From Halobellus ruber (GTDB taxonomy: Archaea; Halobacteriota; Halobacteria; Halobacteriales; Haloferacaceae), in contig NZ_JACKXD010000003.1 of assembly GCF_014212355.1 (NCBI RefSeq), forward strand, positions 496,001-560,000: 64,000 nt of DNA. Reading direction: 5' to 3'. A model generated the notes under the pieces. That model searched no databases and was not told the DNA's origin. It worked only from the letters and a program-made list of their open reading frames with translations. A program made the translations under genes and the position numbers. Each line of letters begins with the position of its first letter. Position 1 is the first letter of the stretch. Positions 39,341-46,740 of this stretch are shown here, in pieces.

Positions 39341-41623
39341 TCAGTCGTCGCCCAGCACGCCCTCGGCGACCGCCATATCCTCGACTGCGGGGTCGTCCTC
39401 GGAGCGTCTGAGCACGAACCGCTTTCTGAGCAGGTCCGCGGCGTAGATCGCGGTTCCGAGGATGATCAGCGTGTCACCCGGGGCCCGCGCCCAGAACAGC
39501 GTCTGAACCAGCGGCCGGTTGTAGAACGCCAGGCTGCGGCCCGCGTCGTACCCCTGGGTGAACACCGCTTCCAGTTGGAGGAACCCCACCGGGAGCACGG
39601 AGACGAACACCATCAGCGCGAGCCCGACGTTCCAACACCAGAACGCCGCCCGGAGCCACGACCCGTCCCACCGGCTGGGGCGGATGGAGAGCTGGAGCAT
39701 ATACGTCACCATCCCCAGCGCCAGGAACCCGAACGCGCCGAACATCGCCGCGTGGGCGTGGCCGACCGTGAGGTAGGTGCCGTGCTCGTAGTAGTTGATC
39801 AGCGGGAGGTTGATGAAGAACCCCAGCACGCCCGCGCCGACGAAGTTCCAGACGCCGCTGGCGACGATGAACAGGAACGGCAGCCGGTAGGGGAACTCTT
39901 CGCTGGACATCGCGGCGTACTGTCCCAGGGCCTCATAGAGGATGAAGACGAGCGGAATGAGCTCAAGCGTCGAGAAGGCGCTCCCGATCGGCACCCACAT
40001 ATCGGGCATCCCGACCCACCAGTAGTGGTGGGAGACGCCGATGACGCCGGTCCCCATCACGAGCAGCGCTTGGAGCATCACGGCCTTCTCGGCGCTCCGC
40101 CGGGAGAGGAGATTCATCGACACCAGCGTCAGCCCGATGATGGCGACGATGAAGAACTCGAAGGCGCCCTCGACCCACATGTGCACAACCCACCACCGCC
40201 AGAACTCGGTGACGGCGATGTTCGTCGAGGGCGTGAACAGAAACCCGGCAGTGAAAAGCAGCGCGATCGACCCGCCGGCGTAGAGGATCATATGCGCCAA
40301 CCCGTAGACGGGCTCGCGGTCGAGAAGCGGCTTCAGCCCCCGGATGGCGAGGACCGCCCACGCCCCGAACCCGGCTAAGAGCCCGACCTGCCACACCTTG
40401 CCGACCTCCAGGTATTCGAGCCCCTCGTTGCCGAGGAGCCACCAGAGCTGGCCGTCGAAGTAGCCGTTGGAGCCGAGCCAGATCCCGCCGAGCCCGCCGA
40501 CCGCGACCACGACGATCGCGGCCAGCAGGCCGTTGACGTACGTCGACTGCCGCTTCGGCTCGTGGCCGGTCAGAAGCGGCGGGAGGAACAGTCCCGCCCC
40601 GAGCCACGTGGCCGCGATCCAGAGGATCCCCAGATCGATGTGCCAGGTCTTCGCGATCGCGAACGGCAGGAGTTGGAGGATGTGTATCCCGAAGATCCGC
40701 TCGATCCCGAAGAAGCCGGCGCGCTCGATGTAGAAGTGCGCCAGCAGGCCGCCGAGCAGCACCTGTGCGAGGAACAGCCCCGCGGCGACGGGGACGAACC
40801 GGAGGGCGGCCCGCTGGCTGGGGAACACCGACACGTCGCCGGGCTCCGGCACCGAGAGCCCCGCCGCGGAGGGTTCGGGGAGTTCGACGGACCGGTACAG
40901 CCAGATCCCGGCGCCCGCGCCCGCGACGAGCAGCACCATCGCGATCACGCTCCAGGTCATCGCGGCGGGCGTGGCGTCGTTGCCCGCGCCGGGCTGGTAC
41001 GGCCAGTCGTTGGTGTAGGAGTGAGCAGCCTCGGGGCGGTCGGTGTGGGAGAACCACGCGGTCCACATCGCGAAGTCGGCGAACCGCTCGGCGTCGGCCG
41101 CGGAGTCGATCATCCCCGCGGGGACGCCGCGCGCGTGAGAGCCCTCGTGGTACCGCCGGACGTACTCCTCGCGGACCTGCTCGTGGGCGTAGAGTTCGGC
41201 CGCGGAGTAGCGGATCGGGCCGCCGCCGTAGGAGCCGTCGAGATCCTGCCGTACGACGTCGGCGACGGCGGCCTGCCGCTCGGAGCTGAGGTCGTCGTAG
41301 GGCTCGCCGTAGCGCTCCCGCGCGTAGTAGTCCCGCATATGCCGGACTTTGAGTTCGAGGGCGTCGGCGGTGTAGTCGACGCCGTAGTACGCGCCGTTGC
41401 CCAGGATCGATCCGTGGTTCATCAGGCCGTTCCGCTGGAAGGTCCGCTTGCCGTCCCTGATCTCTGCACCCGTGACGACCACGTCGCCGTCGGGGCCGAC
41501 GACTTCCTCGGGGATGGGCGGCGCCTCCTTGTAGGCGAGCCACGCGCCCCCGCCCATCACCACGAGGTTGAAGACGAACACGACGGCGATGAGTTTCGCG
41601 ATCGTCCTGCGTTCGACTTTCAT
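39341..41623 (-). CDS. norB: Quinol-dependent nitric oxide reductase, large fused subunit
   Basis: A 760-residue membrane protein of the qNOR (NorZ) class that reduces 2 NO to N2O. An N-terminal membrane helix and an extracytoplasmic domain (about 35-210; GKRTFQRNGLMNHGSILGNG near the start) are fused to a 12-13-helix heme-copper-oxidase-type domain. In the latter, THWHID-like KTWHIDLGILWIAATWLGAG, the HMWVEGAFEFF segment (FeB Glu and His), GVSHHYWWVG (the two His for FeB) and TVGHAHAAMFGAFGF (heme ligands) are visible. The heme c site of cNOR is missing, as expected for qNOR. It shares the CGAACATATTCG site 66 bases upstream with the MCO gene's spacing, and probably works with the halocyanin nearby. 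Confidence 0.93.
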   Translation of the reverse strand: MKVERRTIAKLIAVVFVFNLVVMGGGAWLAYKEAPPIPEEVVGPDGDVVVTGAEIRDGKRTFQRNGLMNHGSILGNGAYYGVDYTADALELKVRHMRDYYARERYGEPYDDLSSERQAAVADVVRQDLDGSYGGGPIRYSAAELYAHEQVREEYVRRYHEGSHARGVPAGMIDSAADAERFADFAMWTAWFSHTDRPEAAHSYTNDWPYQPGAGNDATPAAMTWSVIAMVLLVAGAGAGIWLYRSVELPEPSAAGLSVPEPGDVSVFPSQRAALRFVPVAAGLFLAQVLLGGLLAHFYIERAGFFGIERIFGIHILQLLPFAIAKTWHIDLGILWIAATWLGAGLFLPPLLTGHEPKRQSTYVNGLLAAIVVVAVGGLGGIWLGSNGYFDGQLWWLLGNEGLEYLEVGKVWQVGLLAGFGAWAVLAIRGLKPLLDREPVYGLAHMILYAGGSIALLFTAGFLFTPSTNIAVTEFWRWWVVHMWVEGAFEFFIVAIIGLTLVSMNLLSRRSAEKAVMLQALLVMGTGVIGVSHHYWWVGMPDMWVPIGSAFSTLELIPLVFILYEALGQYAAMSSEEFPYRLPFLFIVASGVWNFVGAGVLGFFINLPLINYYEHGTYLTVGHAHAAMFGAFGFLALGMVTYMLQLSIRPSRWDGSWLRAAFWCWNVGLALMVFVSVLPVGFLQLEAVFTQGYDAGRSLAFYNRPLVQTLFWARAPGDTLIILGTAIYAADLLRKRFVLRRSEDDPAVEDMAVAEGVLGDD

Positions 41624-41689
41624 ACACGCGGGGCTACGCGCGTAGATCCCGGAAAAGGACCGCCGATTTTCGGTTCGCCGTGGCGGCGG

Positions 41690-41701
41690 CGAACATATTC
41701 G
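41690..41701. promoter_or_regulatory. Palindromic regulator site upstream of norB
   Basis: CGAACATATTCG, 66 bases ahead of the norB ATG (41623). The multicopper oxidase gene has its site at exactly the same distance. The site lies downstream of the MCO stop, so only norB can use it. Its position upstream of where the TATA box should be suits an activator. Confidence 0.7.
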
Positions 41702-41753
41702 GCGTGGCTCGGACGGAGTGAGGGTGTCGGGTGGGGATCGGTCGCGGCCGCGG

Positions 41754-42905
41754 CTACCCCTCGAAGCCGGCGTACTCCATCAGTTGCGCGAAGATGTCCG
41801 AATCCATCACGCTCTCGTAGACGAGCCCGGTGAGCATCCCGCCGGGGTAGAAGTTGCCGTTCATCACGTGGTTCACCTTGTGGCAGTGCAGCAGGTAGAC
41901 GCCCGGGTCGGCGTCGGCGGTGAAGTCGATGGCGTACCGTTCCGCGGGCGCGACGTTCACGATGTCCTGGCCGTGGCGGGCGGCCTCCGGGACCCGGCCG
42001 CCGTCCTTCGCCGACACCTCGAACCGGTGGTTGTGGATGTGCAGCGGGTGGCTCATATACCCCGCGTTGACGAAGTGGATCCGGACGTCGTCGCCCTCGC
42101 TGACGATGAGCGGCGACCCCTGTTCGGGGTGGAGCGTCCGCGGCGCGCTCTTGCCGTTGATCGTGAAGACGTCGGGGCGGCGGTTCCGGGGGTCGTACTG
42201 GACGTCCTCGCCGGCCATCATCCGCGGGAGCCGGGAGTCCCAGTCGCGGACGCTCAGGAAGTACTCGCGGTCGGCGGGTTCGTACCCCTCCGGGTCGACT
42301 CGGAGGATGCCGTACATCCCCATCTCGACGTGACGGTTGGTCTGGTAATGGCAGTGATACAGGTGCGTCCCGGGGACGTTCGCGGGGATGGTGTAGGTGT
42401 GGGACTCGCCGGGGCCGACCTGGATCCCCGTCGTCGTGGGGACGCCGTCGTTCTCCCAGGTCTTCCGGACGCCGTGGAAGTGGAGCGTGTGGGGGCGCTG
42501 GCCGCTGGAGTTGTCGAGGGTGATCTCCATCTCGGTGCCCTCGGTGGCGCGGATGATCGGGCCGGGGACGCTCGGCTCCCCACCCTCCGCGCTGAACGCC
42601 CACACCTGCGGGAGTTCGACGGGACCGCCCATCGTCTCCAGCGGGTGGACGTCGTGACGGGCGGGCATCGATTCGAGCGTGATGGAGCCGCCCTGCTCGT
42701 TTGCGTCGATGACCTCCGGGGGGCTGGTCGTGGGCAGCGACCCCTGCTGTGTCGCGGCGACCCCCGTACCCGTGTCGGTCTTGGTGATCCGGTTCTGTGT
42801 CGGGGCAGCACAGCCCGCGAGTCCGAGGAGGCCCGTGCTACCGGTCGCAGCCAGGAACTGACGGCGGGACATCCTCGAACCGGGAGCGCCAACATAGTCT
42901 GTCAT
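41754..42905 (-). CDS. Two-domain multicopper oxidase (possible nitrite reductase or NO-linked oxidase)
   Basis: A 383-residue exported protein with a Tat lipoprotein signal (SRRQFLAATGSTGLLGLAGC). Two cupredoxin domains follow. Copper motifs are HFHG (His 142, 144), HCHYQTNRHVEMGM (184-197) in the first domain, HPLHIHNHRF (from 286) and HCHKVNHVMNGNFYPGGM (340 onward) in the second. HCH motifs in both domains mark a two-domain multicopper oxidase; copper nitrite reductases (NirK) instead have HCA near the type 1 site and a single-His type 2 site. It is encoded beside qNOR and shares its regulator site, so it probably handles nitrite, NO or copper in denitrification. I therefore do not call it nirK. 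The ATG at 42905 is used; MSRR 11 codons later is possible. Confidence 0.82.
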   Translation of the reverse strand: MTDYVGAPGSRMSRRQFLAATGSTGLLGLAGCAAPTQNRITKTDTGTGVAATQQGSLPTTSPPEVIDANEQGGSITLESMPARHDVHPLETMGGPVELPQVWAFSAEGGEPSVPGPIIRATEGTEMEITLDNSSGQRPHTLHFHGVRKTWENDGVPTTTGIQVGPGESHTYTIPANVPGTHLYHCHYQTNRHVEMGMYGILRVDPEGYEPADREYFLSVRDWDSRLPRMMAGEDVQYDPRNRRPDVFTINGKSAPRTLHPEQGSPLIVSEGDDVRIHFVNAGYMSHPLHIHNHRFEVSAKDGGRVPEAARHGQDIVNVAPAERYAIDFTADADPGVYLLHCHKVNHVMNGNFYPGGMLTGLVYESVMDSDIFAQLMEYAGFEG

Positions 42906-42971
42906 ACAGTCGGGGCTCGGCCCGGTAAAATCGTATAAGTTCGGCGTCGTTCCAGCGGCTCGGGAATCCGT

Positions 42972-42983
42972 CGAATATGTTCG
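42972..42983. promoter_or_regulatory. Palindromic regulator site upstream of the multicopper oxidase
   Basis: CGAATATGTTCG, the reverse of the norB site with one change each side of the centre. It lies 66 bases ahead of the MCO ATG (42905), with a TATA-like CTTATACG about 33 bases downstream of it on that strand. On the other side is the HTH gene, 109 bases away from its likely start. Confidence 0.7.
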
Positions 42984-43091
42984 GGACAACCGCGAGGGGA
43001 CGGGCGGCCGAATCCCCACACCGGCGGGCGTGGTATCGGAGCGTTTACCACTGTCCCGCGGATGCTCCCGACGCGACGGATTCCCGTCACG

Positions 43092-43460
43092 ATGGCCTCG
43101 AACCCCCTGTCCGACGCGGTCTCGCCCGACGTCGAAACGGTGTTCGACCTGCTGAAAAGCGAGCGCACCCGCCGGATCGTGCGCGCACTGGAGGGGCCGA
43201 TGACGGCCGCGGAGGTCGCAGAGGCGTGTGAGGTCCCCCGGTCGACCGCCTACCGGAAGCTTCAGGCGATGGCGGAGGCGGGACTCCTGCGGAAACAGGA
43301 GGGCGACGACGCCGCGCGCTACGCGGTCGACTTCGAGGCGGTCGTCGTCCGGAACCCCGACGGGGACCTGGATCTCGAACTCGAAGTGCCGACCCGGTCG
43401 GCGTCCGAGCAGTTGTCGGCGCTGTGGGGTGAAGTTCGCGCGGAGGCGGACGGGGACTGA
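43092..43460 (+). CDS. Winged-helix regulator (122 aa)
   Basis: A transcription regulator with FDLLKSERTRRIVRALEGPM TAAEVAEACEVPRSTAYRKL as its HTH, then the wing AGLLRKQEGDDAARYAVDFE, and a C-terminal acidic tail. It resembles the small haloarchaeal ArsR/IclR-like regulators. It diverges from the MCO gene and lies between MCO and halocyanin, so it may regulate copper or nitrogen-oxide genes. The ATG at 43092 (MASNPLSDA) is preferred to one at 43062 because homologues usually begin near there; the longer form cannot be excluded. Confidence 0.75.
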   Translation: MASNPLSDAVSPDVETVFDLLKSERTRRIVRALEGPMTAAEVAEACEVPRSTAYRKLQAMAEAGLLRKQEGDDAARYAVDFEAVVVRNPDGDLDLELEVPTRSASEQLSALWGEVRAEADGD

Positions 43461-43530
43461 GCCGCCGTCAGCCGACGATCCGGCGCGGACGGTAGCCGGT
43501 CGTGACGGGCCTGCCGGCACGGCGGCCGGC

Positions 43531-44331
43531 TTACGTCTCGTCGTCGGGTCGCTCGTTCCCGCGGTCGGTGAGCCAGAGGAAGGCGCCGAACAGTCCGGGC
43601 GACGCCAGCGCGAGTCCGAAGACGCCGCCGAGCGCGAGGCCACCCAGGCGGCGGGCGCCGGCGTCGCCGAAGGGCGCCGCGACCGACTCCTCGGCGGGAC
43701 CGAGCGTCTCCTCGGCGGCCGCCTCGCTGTCGCCGCTGGGCGTGCCGGTGCCGCCGCCGTCGCCCGCGCTTTCGGTACTGCCGCCCTCGGTGCTACTGCC
43801 GCCGCCCGCGTTCACCGCGACGTCGCCCACGACAACGGCGCCCTTCATCCCGAGCGTCTCGTGGGGCGTACAGACGTAGGTGTAGACCCCCGCGTCCTCG
43901 AAGGTGTGCTCGAACGTGTAGTCGCCGGAATCAGTCAGTTCCGACTCGAAGCCGTCGCCGGCCACGTTGTGGCTCCCGCCCTTGCCGGTCCAGGTCCAGG
44001 TGACTGTCGTCCCCGGGTCGACGCGGACCGCCGCGGGCCCGAACCCGAAGGCGCCCCCGTTGGCCTCGACGCCGACTTCGACGGTGACCGAGCTGCTGCC
44101 GGTCTCGTCGACGACCCCGTCGTAGTTCGAGACGCTCTCGAACCACGACGCCAGATCGGGGCCGTCGGACTGCGCCCGGACCGTCGTGGACGCCCCGCTG
44201 AGCGCCGCGCCGGCGGCGACCCCGCCGCCGATAGCCCGGAGCGCGCCGCGCCGGGAGACCGCGGGCCCGTCGCCGCGGCCGTCGTCCGTCGGTTCCTCGC
44301 CGTCCGTCGGAGCCTGTCCGGAGGTGCACAT
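43531..44331 (-). CDS. Halocyanin-like blue copper protein with a C-terminal membrane anchor
   Basis: A 266-residue exported protein. A Tat signal (SRRGALRAIGGGVAAGAAL) precedes a plastocyanin-type domain with copper ligands His 121 (GGSHNVAG), Cys 154, His 157 and Met 162 (VCTPHETLGM). A Ser/Gly/Glu-rich linker follows and a C-terminal helix (LGGLALGGVFGLALASPGLF) anchors it in the membrane. Halocyanins carry electrons on the outer face, and in denitrifying haloarchaea they serve nitrite and NO reductases. The gene has a CGAACATATTCG site 67 bases ahead of its ATG and diverges from the bat-type regulator, which uses the same site. Confidence 0.88.
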   Translation of the reverse strand: MCTSGQAPTDGEEPTDDGRGDGPAVSRRGALRAIGGGVAAGAALSGASTTVRAQSDGPDLASWFESVSNYDGVVDETGSSSVTVEVGVEANGGAFGFGPAAVRVDPGTTVTWTWTGKGGSHNVAGDGFESELTDSGDYTFEHTFEDAGVYTYVCTPHETLGMKGAVVVGDVAVNAGGGSSTEGGSTESAGDGGGTGTPSGDSEAAAEETLGPAEESVAAPFGDAGARRLGGLALGGVFGLALASPGLFGAFLWLTDRGNERPDDET

Positions 44332-44398
44332 TACACCCGGACGGACGGGATCCCGACGAAAATCCGGCCCGCTCGTTCCCACCAATCGGCGTTCGGGC

Positions 44399-44410
44399 CG
44401 AACATATTCG
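44399..44410. promoter_or_regulatory. Palindromic regulator site between halocyanin and bat-type regulator
   Basis: CGAACATATTCG. It lies 67 bases ahead of the halocyanin ATG and 42 bases ahead of the regulator ATG, the same two spacings seen for norB/MCO (66) and for the radical SAM gene (42). The regulator's own TATA-like TACTTTAC begins five bases after it, so the site may repress or autoregulate in that direction. Confidence 0.7.
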
Positions 44411-44452
44411 TGGGTACTTTACTCTCCGCGCTCCAAGTACCTTCGAATACCG

Positions 44453-45097
44453 ATGCCTCGCGCGACACTCTCCCTACAGATCCCCGAACAGGTGTGGGTC
44501 TCGACCCTCTCACAGCAGTACCCCGACGCGGCGTTCACCGTGCTCGCGGCGATGCCCGCCGACGACGACGGGGTCGGGCTGGTGGAGATCGCCGCCGACG
44601 ACGTGGAGCCGATCGTGACCGCGATCGACGGCCACGAGTCGGTGACGTCGGTGACGGTGCTGGAAGCCCAACCCGGGGAGGCGCTGGTCCAGTTCGAGAC
44701 CACCCAACCGCTCCTGATCCGGTCGATGAGCGAGGCGGGGATCCCGCTGGAGCTTCCCATCACCATTGAGGACGGAGAGGTGACGATAGAGCTTGCGGCC
44801 CCGCGGGAGAAGCTCTCCGAGTTGGGGACGCTGCTGGAGAACTTCGGGATCCGCTTCGACCTCCTCTCGATCACCCAGTCGATCGACACCCAGTCGCTTT
44901 TGACCGACGACCAGTACGACCTCCTGGAGGAGGCGGTCGAGCGCGGCTACTACGACACCCCGCGGACGTGTACCCTCACCGACTTGGCGGAGACGGTCGG
45001 GCTCGCAAAGTCGACGACGAGCGAGAAGCTCCACCGCGCGGAGGGGAAGGTGCTGAAGCGGTTCGTCGGCGGCGACGACGACGCCGGGCTGACGTGA
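44453..45097 (+). CDS. Bat-type (HTH-10) transcriptional regulator, candidate denitrification regulator
   Basis: A 214-residue protein. Its C-terminus (about 160-205) is the bacterioopsin-activator-type HTH: LLTDDQYDLLEEAVERGYYD TPRTCTLTDLAETVGLAKST TSEKLHRAEGKVLKRF, read as consecutive parts. The first 150 residues form an alpha/beta sensor-like region with no cysteine cluster, unlike NarO, which has an N-terminal Cys motif. It has the same family HTH as NarO and DmsR, which control anaerobic respiration in haloarchaea. It is encoded next to halocyanin and probably acts at the CGAAYAYRTTCG sites. What it senses is unknown. Confidence 0.8.
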   Translation: MPRATLSLQIPEQVWVSTLSQQYPDAAFTVLAAMPADDDGVGLVEIAADDVEPIVTAIDGHESVTSVTVLEAQPGEALVQFETTQPLLIRSMSEAGIPLELPITIEDGEVTIELAAPREKLSELGTLLENFGIRFDLLSITQSIDTQSLLTDDQYDLLEEAVERGYYDTPRTCTLTDLAETVGLAKSTTSEKLHRAEGKVLKRFVGGDDDAGLT

Positions 45098-45127
45098 GAG
45101 GGCGGGATCGTGGCGTTCGGGCCCCGC

Positions 45128-45628
45128 TCACTCCCGGCGGAGCAACGCGACGAGCACGCCGATCAGGGCGAGTTCACTCGCCATCGACGCCGCCGCCCAC
45201 GGATCGCTGGTGAGGTGGCGGACGACGTTCGCAACGGGCGAAAGGCCGTGGAGCAGCGGCTCTCTCCCGGGGAGAAACCCCCCGTGGCCCGTCAGATGCC
45301 ACGCGAGATACCCCACCACGTACGTGAGCGCCAGGGCGATCCCCGCGAGGTAGTAGGGCCGCCGGTTCGGGGCGTTGCGGCTGAGCGAGACGCCCACCAA
45401 CAGCGCCGTCGCCGAAACCACGAACGCGGCGGGCCGAGGGTCGAAGACGAGCAACCCGGGGTTGGTGTAGAGCAGGTCGAACAGTTCCAAAAGCCCGTGG
45501 CTCGGGTCCAGGAGGTGCAGCAGCGCGACGAGGGTTGCGAGCGTGGCGCCGAGATACCGGAGGCGGCGCGTGGTCACCGCTGACGCGCCGTCGAGCGAGG
45601 CCGCCGCGGCGGAGTCGTCGGTGGACAT
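45128..45628 (-). CDS. Integral membrane protein of unknown function (166 aa)
   Basis: A protein with about five membrane helices: LRYLGATLATLVALLHLLDP, PAAFVVSATALLVGVSLSRN, PYYLAGIALALTYVVGYLAW and SMASELALIGVLVALLRRE. A histidine-containing loop (LAWHLTGHGGFLPGREPLLH GLSP) lies between the third and fourth segments. It is in the nitrogen-oxide island and converges with the bat-type regulator gene. No family recognised; it lacks the palindrome upstream. Confidence 0.7.
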   Translation of the reverse strand: MSTDDSAAAASLDGASAVTTRRLRYLGATLATLVALLHLLDPSHGLLELFDLLYTNPGLLVFDPRPAAFVVSATALLVGVSLSRNAPNRRPYYLAGIALALTYVVGYLAWHLTGHGGFLPGREPLLHGLSPVANVVRHLTSDPWAAASMASELALIGVLVALLRRE

Positions 45629-45713
45629 CTACCGGGCTTTCGGCGACGGCCAGTCTTGAATCTTCGGCGGTACTGTTTAGATGGGGGTGAAACCGATGGG
45701 AACTGGGGAGTGA

Positions 45714-45791
45714 TGCTGTTGGCTATAACTACGTGGCGGTTTTCGACACCCCGGGGTGTCGAAATCCGTCACGGGACGATAGCCGACGGTA
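45714..45791. repeat. REP-like palindromic repeat, copy 2
   Basis: The same unit as 39085-39162: CTGTTGGCTATAACTACGTG, the palindrome TTTCGACACCCCGGGGTGTC GAAA, TCCGTCACGGGACGATAGCC, then GACGGTA. It sits ten bases ahead of the dispersed repeat copy B, so two repeat families meet here. Confidence 0.75.
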
Positions 45792-45801
45792 TGAAGCCCT
45801 C

Positions 45802-46018
45802 GGAAGCCCCCGGGCTCTCGACGACGGCGGCTGACGTACGGACCGCAGGAGTGAGCCGGGCGAGACCGGAGGTCTCGCTGGAAACCGGCGGCGAGCCGCC
45901 GGTGACGAAGCGAACGACGAGGACCGGAACGAAGCCACCGAGTCGAGAGCGCAGCCCCTTCCGGTCCCACCCGAGGGCGGGTTTCGGGCCGGCTATCGCT
46001 CAACTAACCACGACCGCG
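45802..46018 (+). repeat. Dispersed repeat, GCTCTCGAC family, copy B
   Basis: Starts GGAAGCCCCCGGGCTCTCGA, has the longest core with hairpins GCGAGACCGGAGGTCTCGC and ACCGGCGGCGAGCCGCCGGT, then GAGTCGAGAGCGCAGCCCCT TCC, a CACCC segment and the tail GGCTATCGCTCAACTAACCA CGA. Ends match copies A and C; the core does not. Confidence 0.75.
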
Positions 46019-46046
46019 TCGCCGGTGTACCCCTTGAAGGCCGCAC

Positions 46047-46382
46047 GTGAGGAGCATATTCGGGACAACGGCCCTCCGTGGGCCGGTCGAACCTGCAGGT
46101 ACGTCCACCGACACGGACGACCACGACGTCGAGGCCGGTCCCGTTAAGCGTGTCCACGACAACTCGTGGTCGGCCGACCTCGAAGGGCCCGACCACGCCG
46201 CGGACCGCGAGTTTCTCGTCGAACAGGCGCTGTCGGCCGTCGATCACACCACCCCGGGTGAGCACGGCCACCCGGAGACGTACCTCTACGACGCCTTAGC
46301 CCGGGAGTACGGCGACGAGATGGAGTGGGAGTACGTCGATCAGTGCGGGTGCGGCGGCCACGTCGTTCGCGTGTACGCCTGA
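46047..46382 (+). CDS. CGCGG-motif protein, candidate RiPP precursor modified by a radical SAM enzyme
   Basis: A 111-residue acidic protein ending DQCGCGGHVVRVYA, with the CGCGG motif at residues 100-104. Upstream it has LVEQALSAVDHTT and TYLYDALAREYGDEMEWEYV. Haloarchaea are known to carry a CGCGG family proposed as radical-SAM-modified peptides, with a radical SAM/SPASM gene in the same neighbourhood, as here (37906-39084). Both Cys and Gly are plausible modification sites. The only good start is GTG 46047; the first codons (MRSIFGTTALRGP) partly match the MFGTT sequence upstream of the HTH gene at 42977, so the true start could be further in. A half-match to the regulator site (GGAGCATATTCG) overlaps these codons. 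Confidence 0.65.
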   Translation: MRSIFGTTALRGPVEPAGTSTDTDDHDVEAGPVKRVHDNSWSADLEGPDHAADREFLVEQALSAVDHTTPGEHGHPETYLYDALAREYGDEMEWEYVDQCGCGGHVVRVYA

Positions 46383-46740
46383 GCGACCGTCGGCCGAGCG
46401 CCGCCTCTTGGCAGCGAACGTGTACCGGCGGCGACGGTTCCGGACTGGTGCGGCCCAGCCGGCCGTCCGAACGGGTTTTGACTGACCCGCCGGAACGTCG
46501 GCGCCGGGAAGCTCGACCGTGCGGGTCGGCCGCGGAGTTCGCGGCGAAAGTGACGTTCTCGATGCTGTCGGGGCTCCGTGGTCGCGTTCGTCTTCACCGG
46601 GCCGGTCGGGGGCCGCCGTGATCCCTCGCGGCGCTCGGGGTCAGCCGGATGCCGGCGGCGTACGTGTGGTACTGCCGCGGGACGTGGCAGAGGGGTCGGC
46701 GCGGGGCCCGACGCCCGCCGACGATTAGCGCCGGTGGACC
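46383..46740. other. Intergenic stretch of about 360 bases
   Basis: High GC, several short frames with Arg/Pro-rich translations in all directions, none with haloarchaeal codon use or a recognisable motif. A near-TTTTGACTGA at 46475 is the only AT-rich run. It may contain a dead gene, but I cannot place one. Confidence 0.4.

Noticed and set aside
41754..42905. Calling the multicopper oxidase nirK
   Set aside because: Both domains carry HCH motifs, while NirK has HCA at the type 1 copper and a different type 2 site. Neighbourhood alone is not enough for the name.
46052..46063. A fifth regulator palindrome (GGAGCATATTCG)
   Set aside because: Two mismatches leave only one half site, and it overlaps the likely first codons of the CGCGG gene. 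The spacing does not match the other sites.
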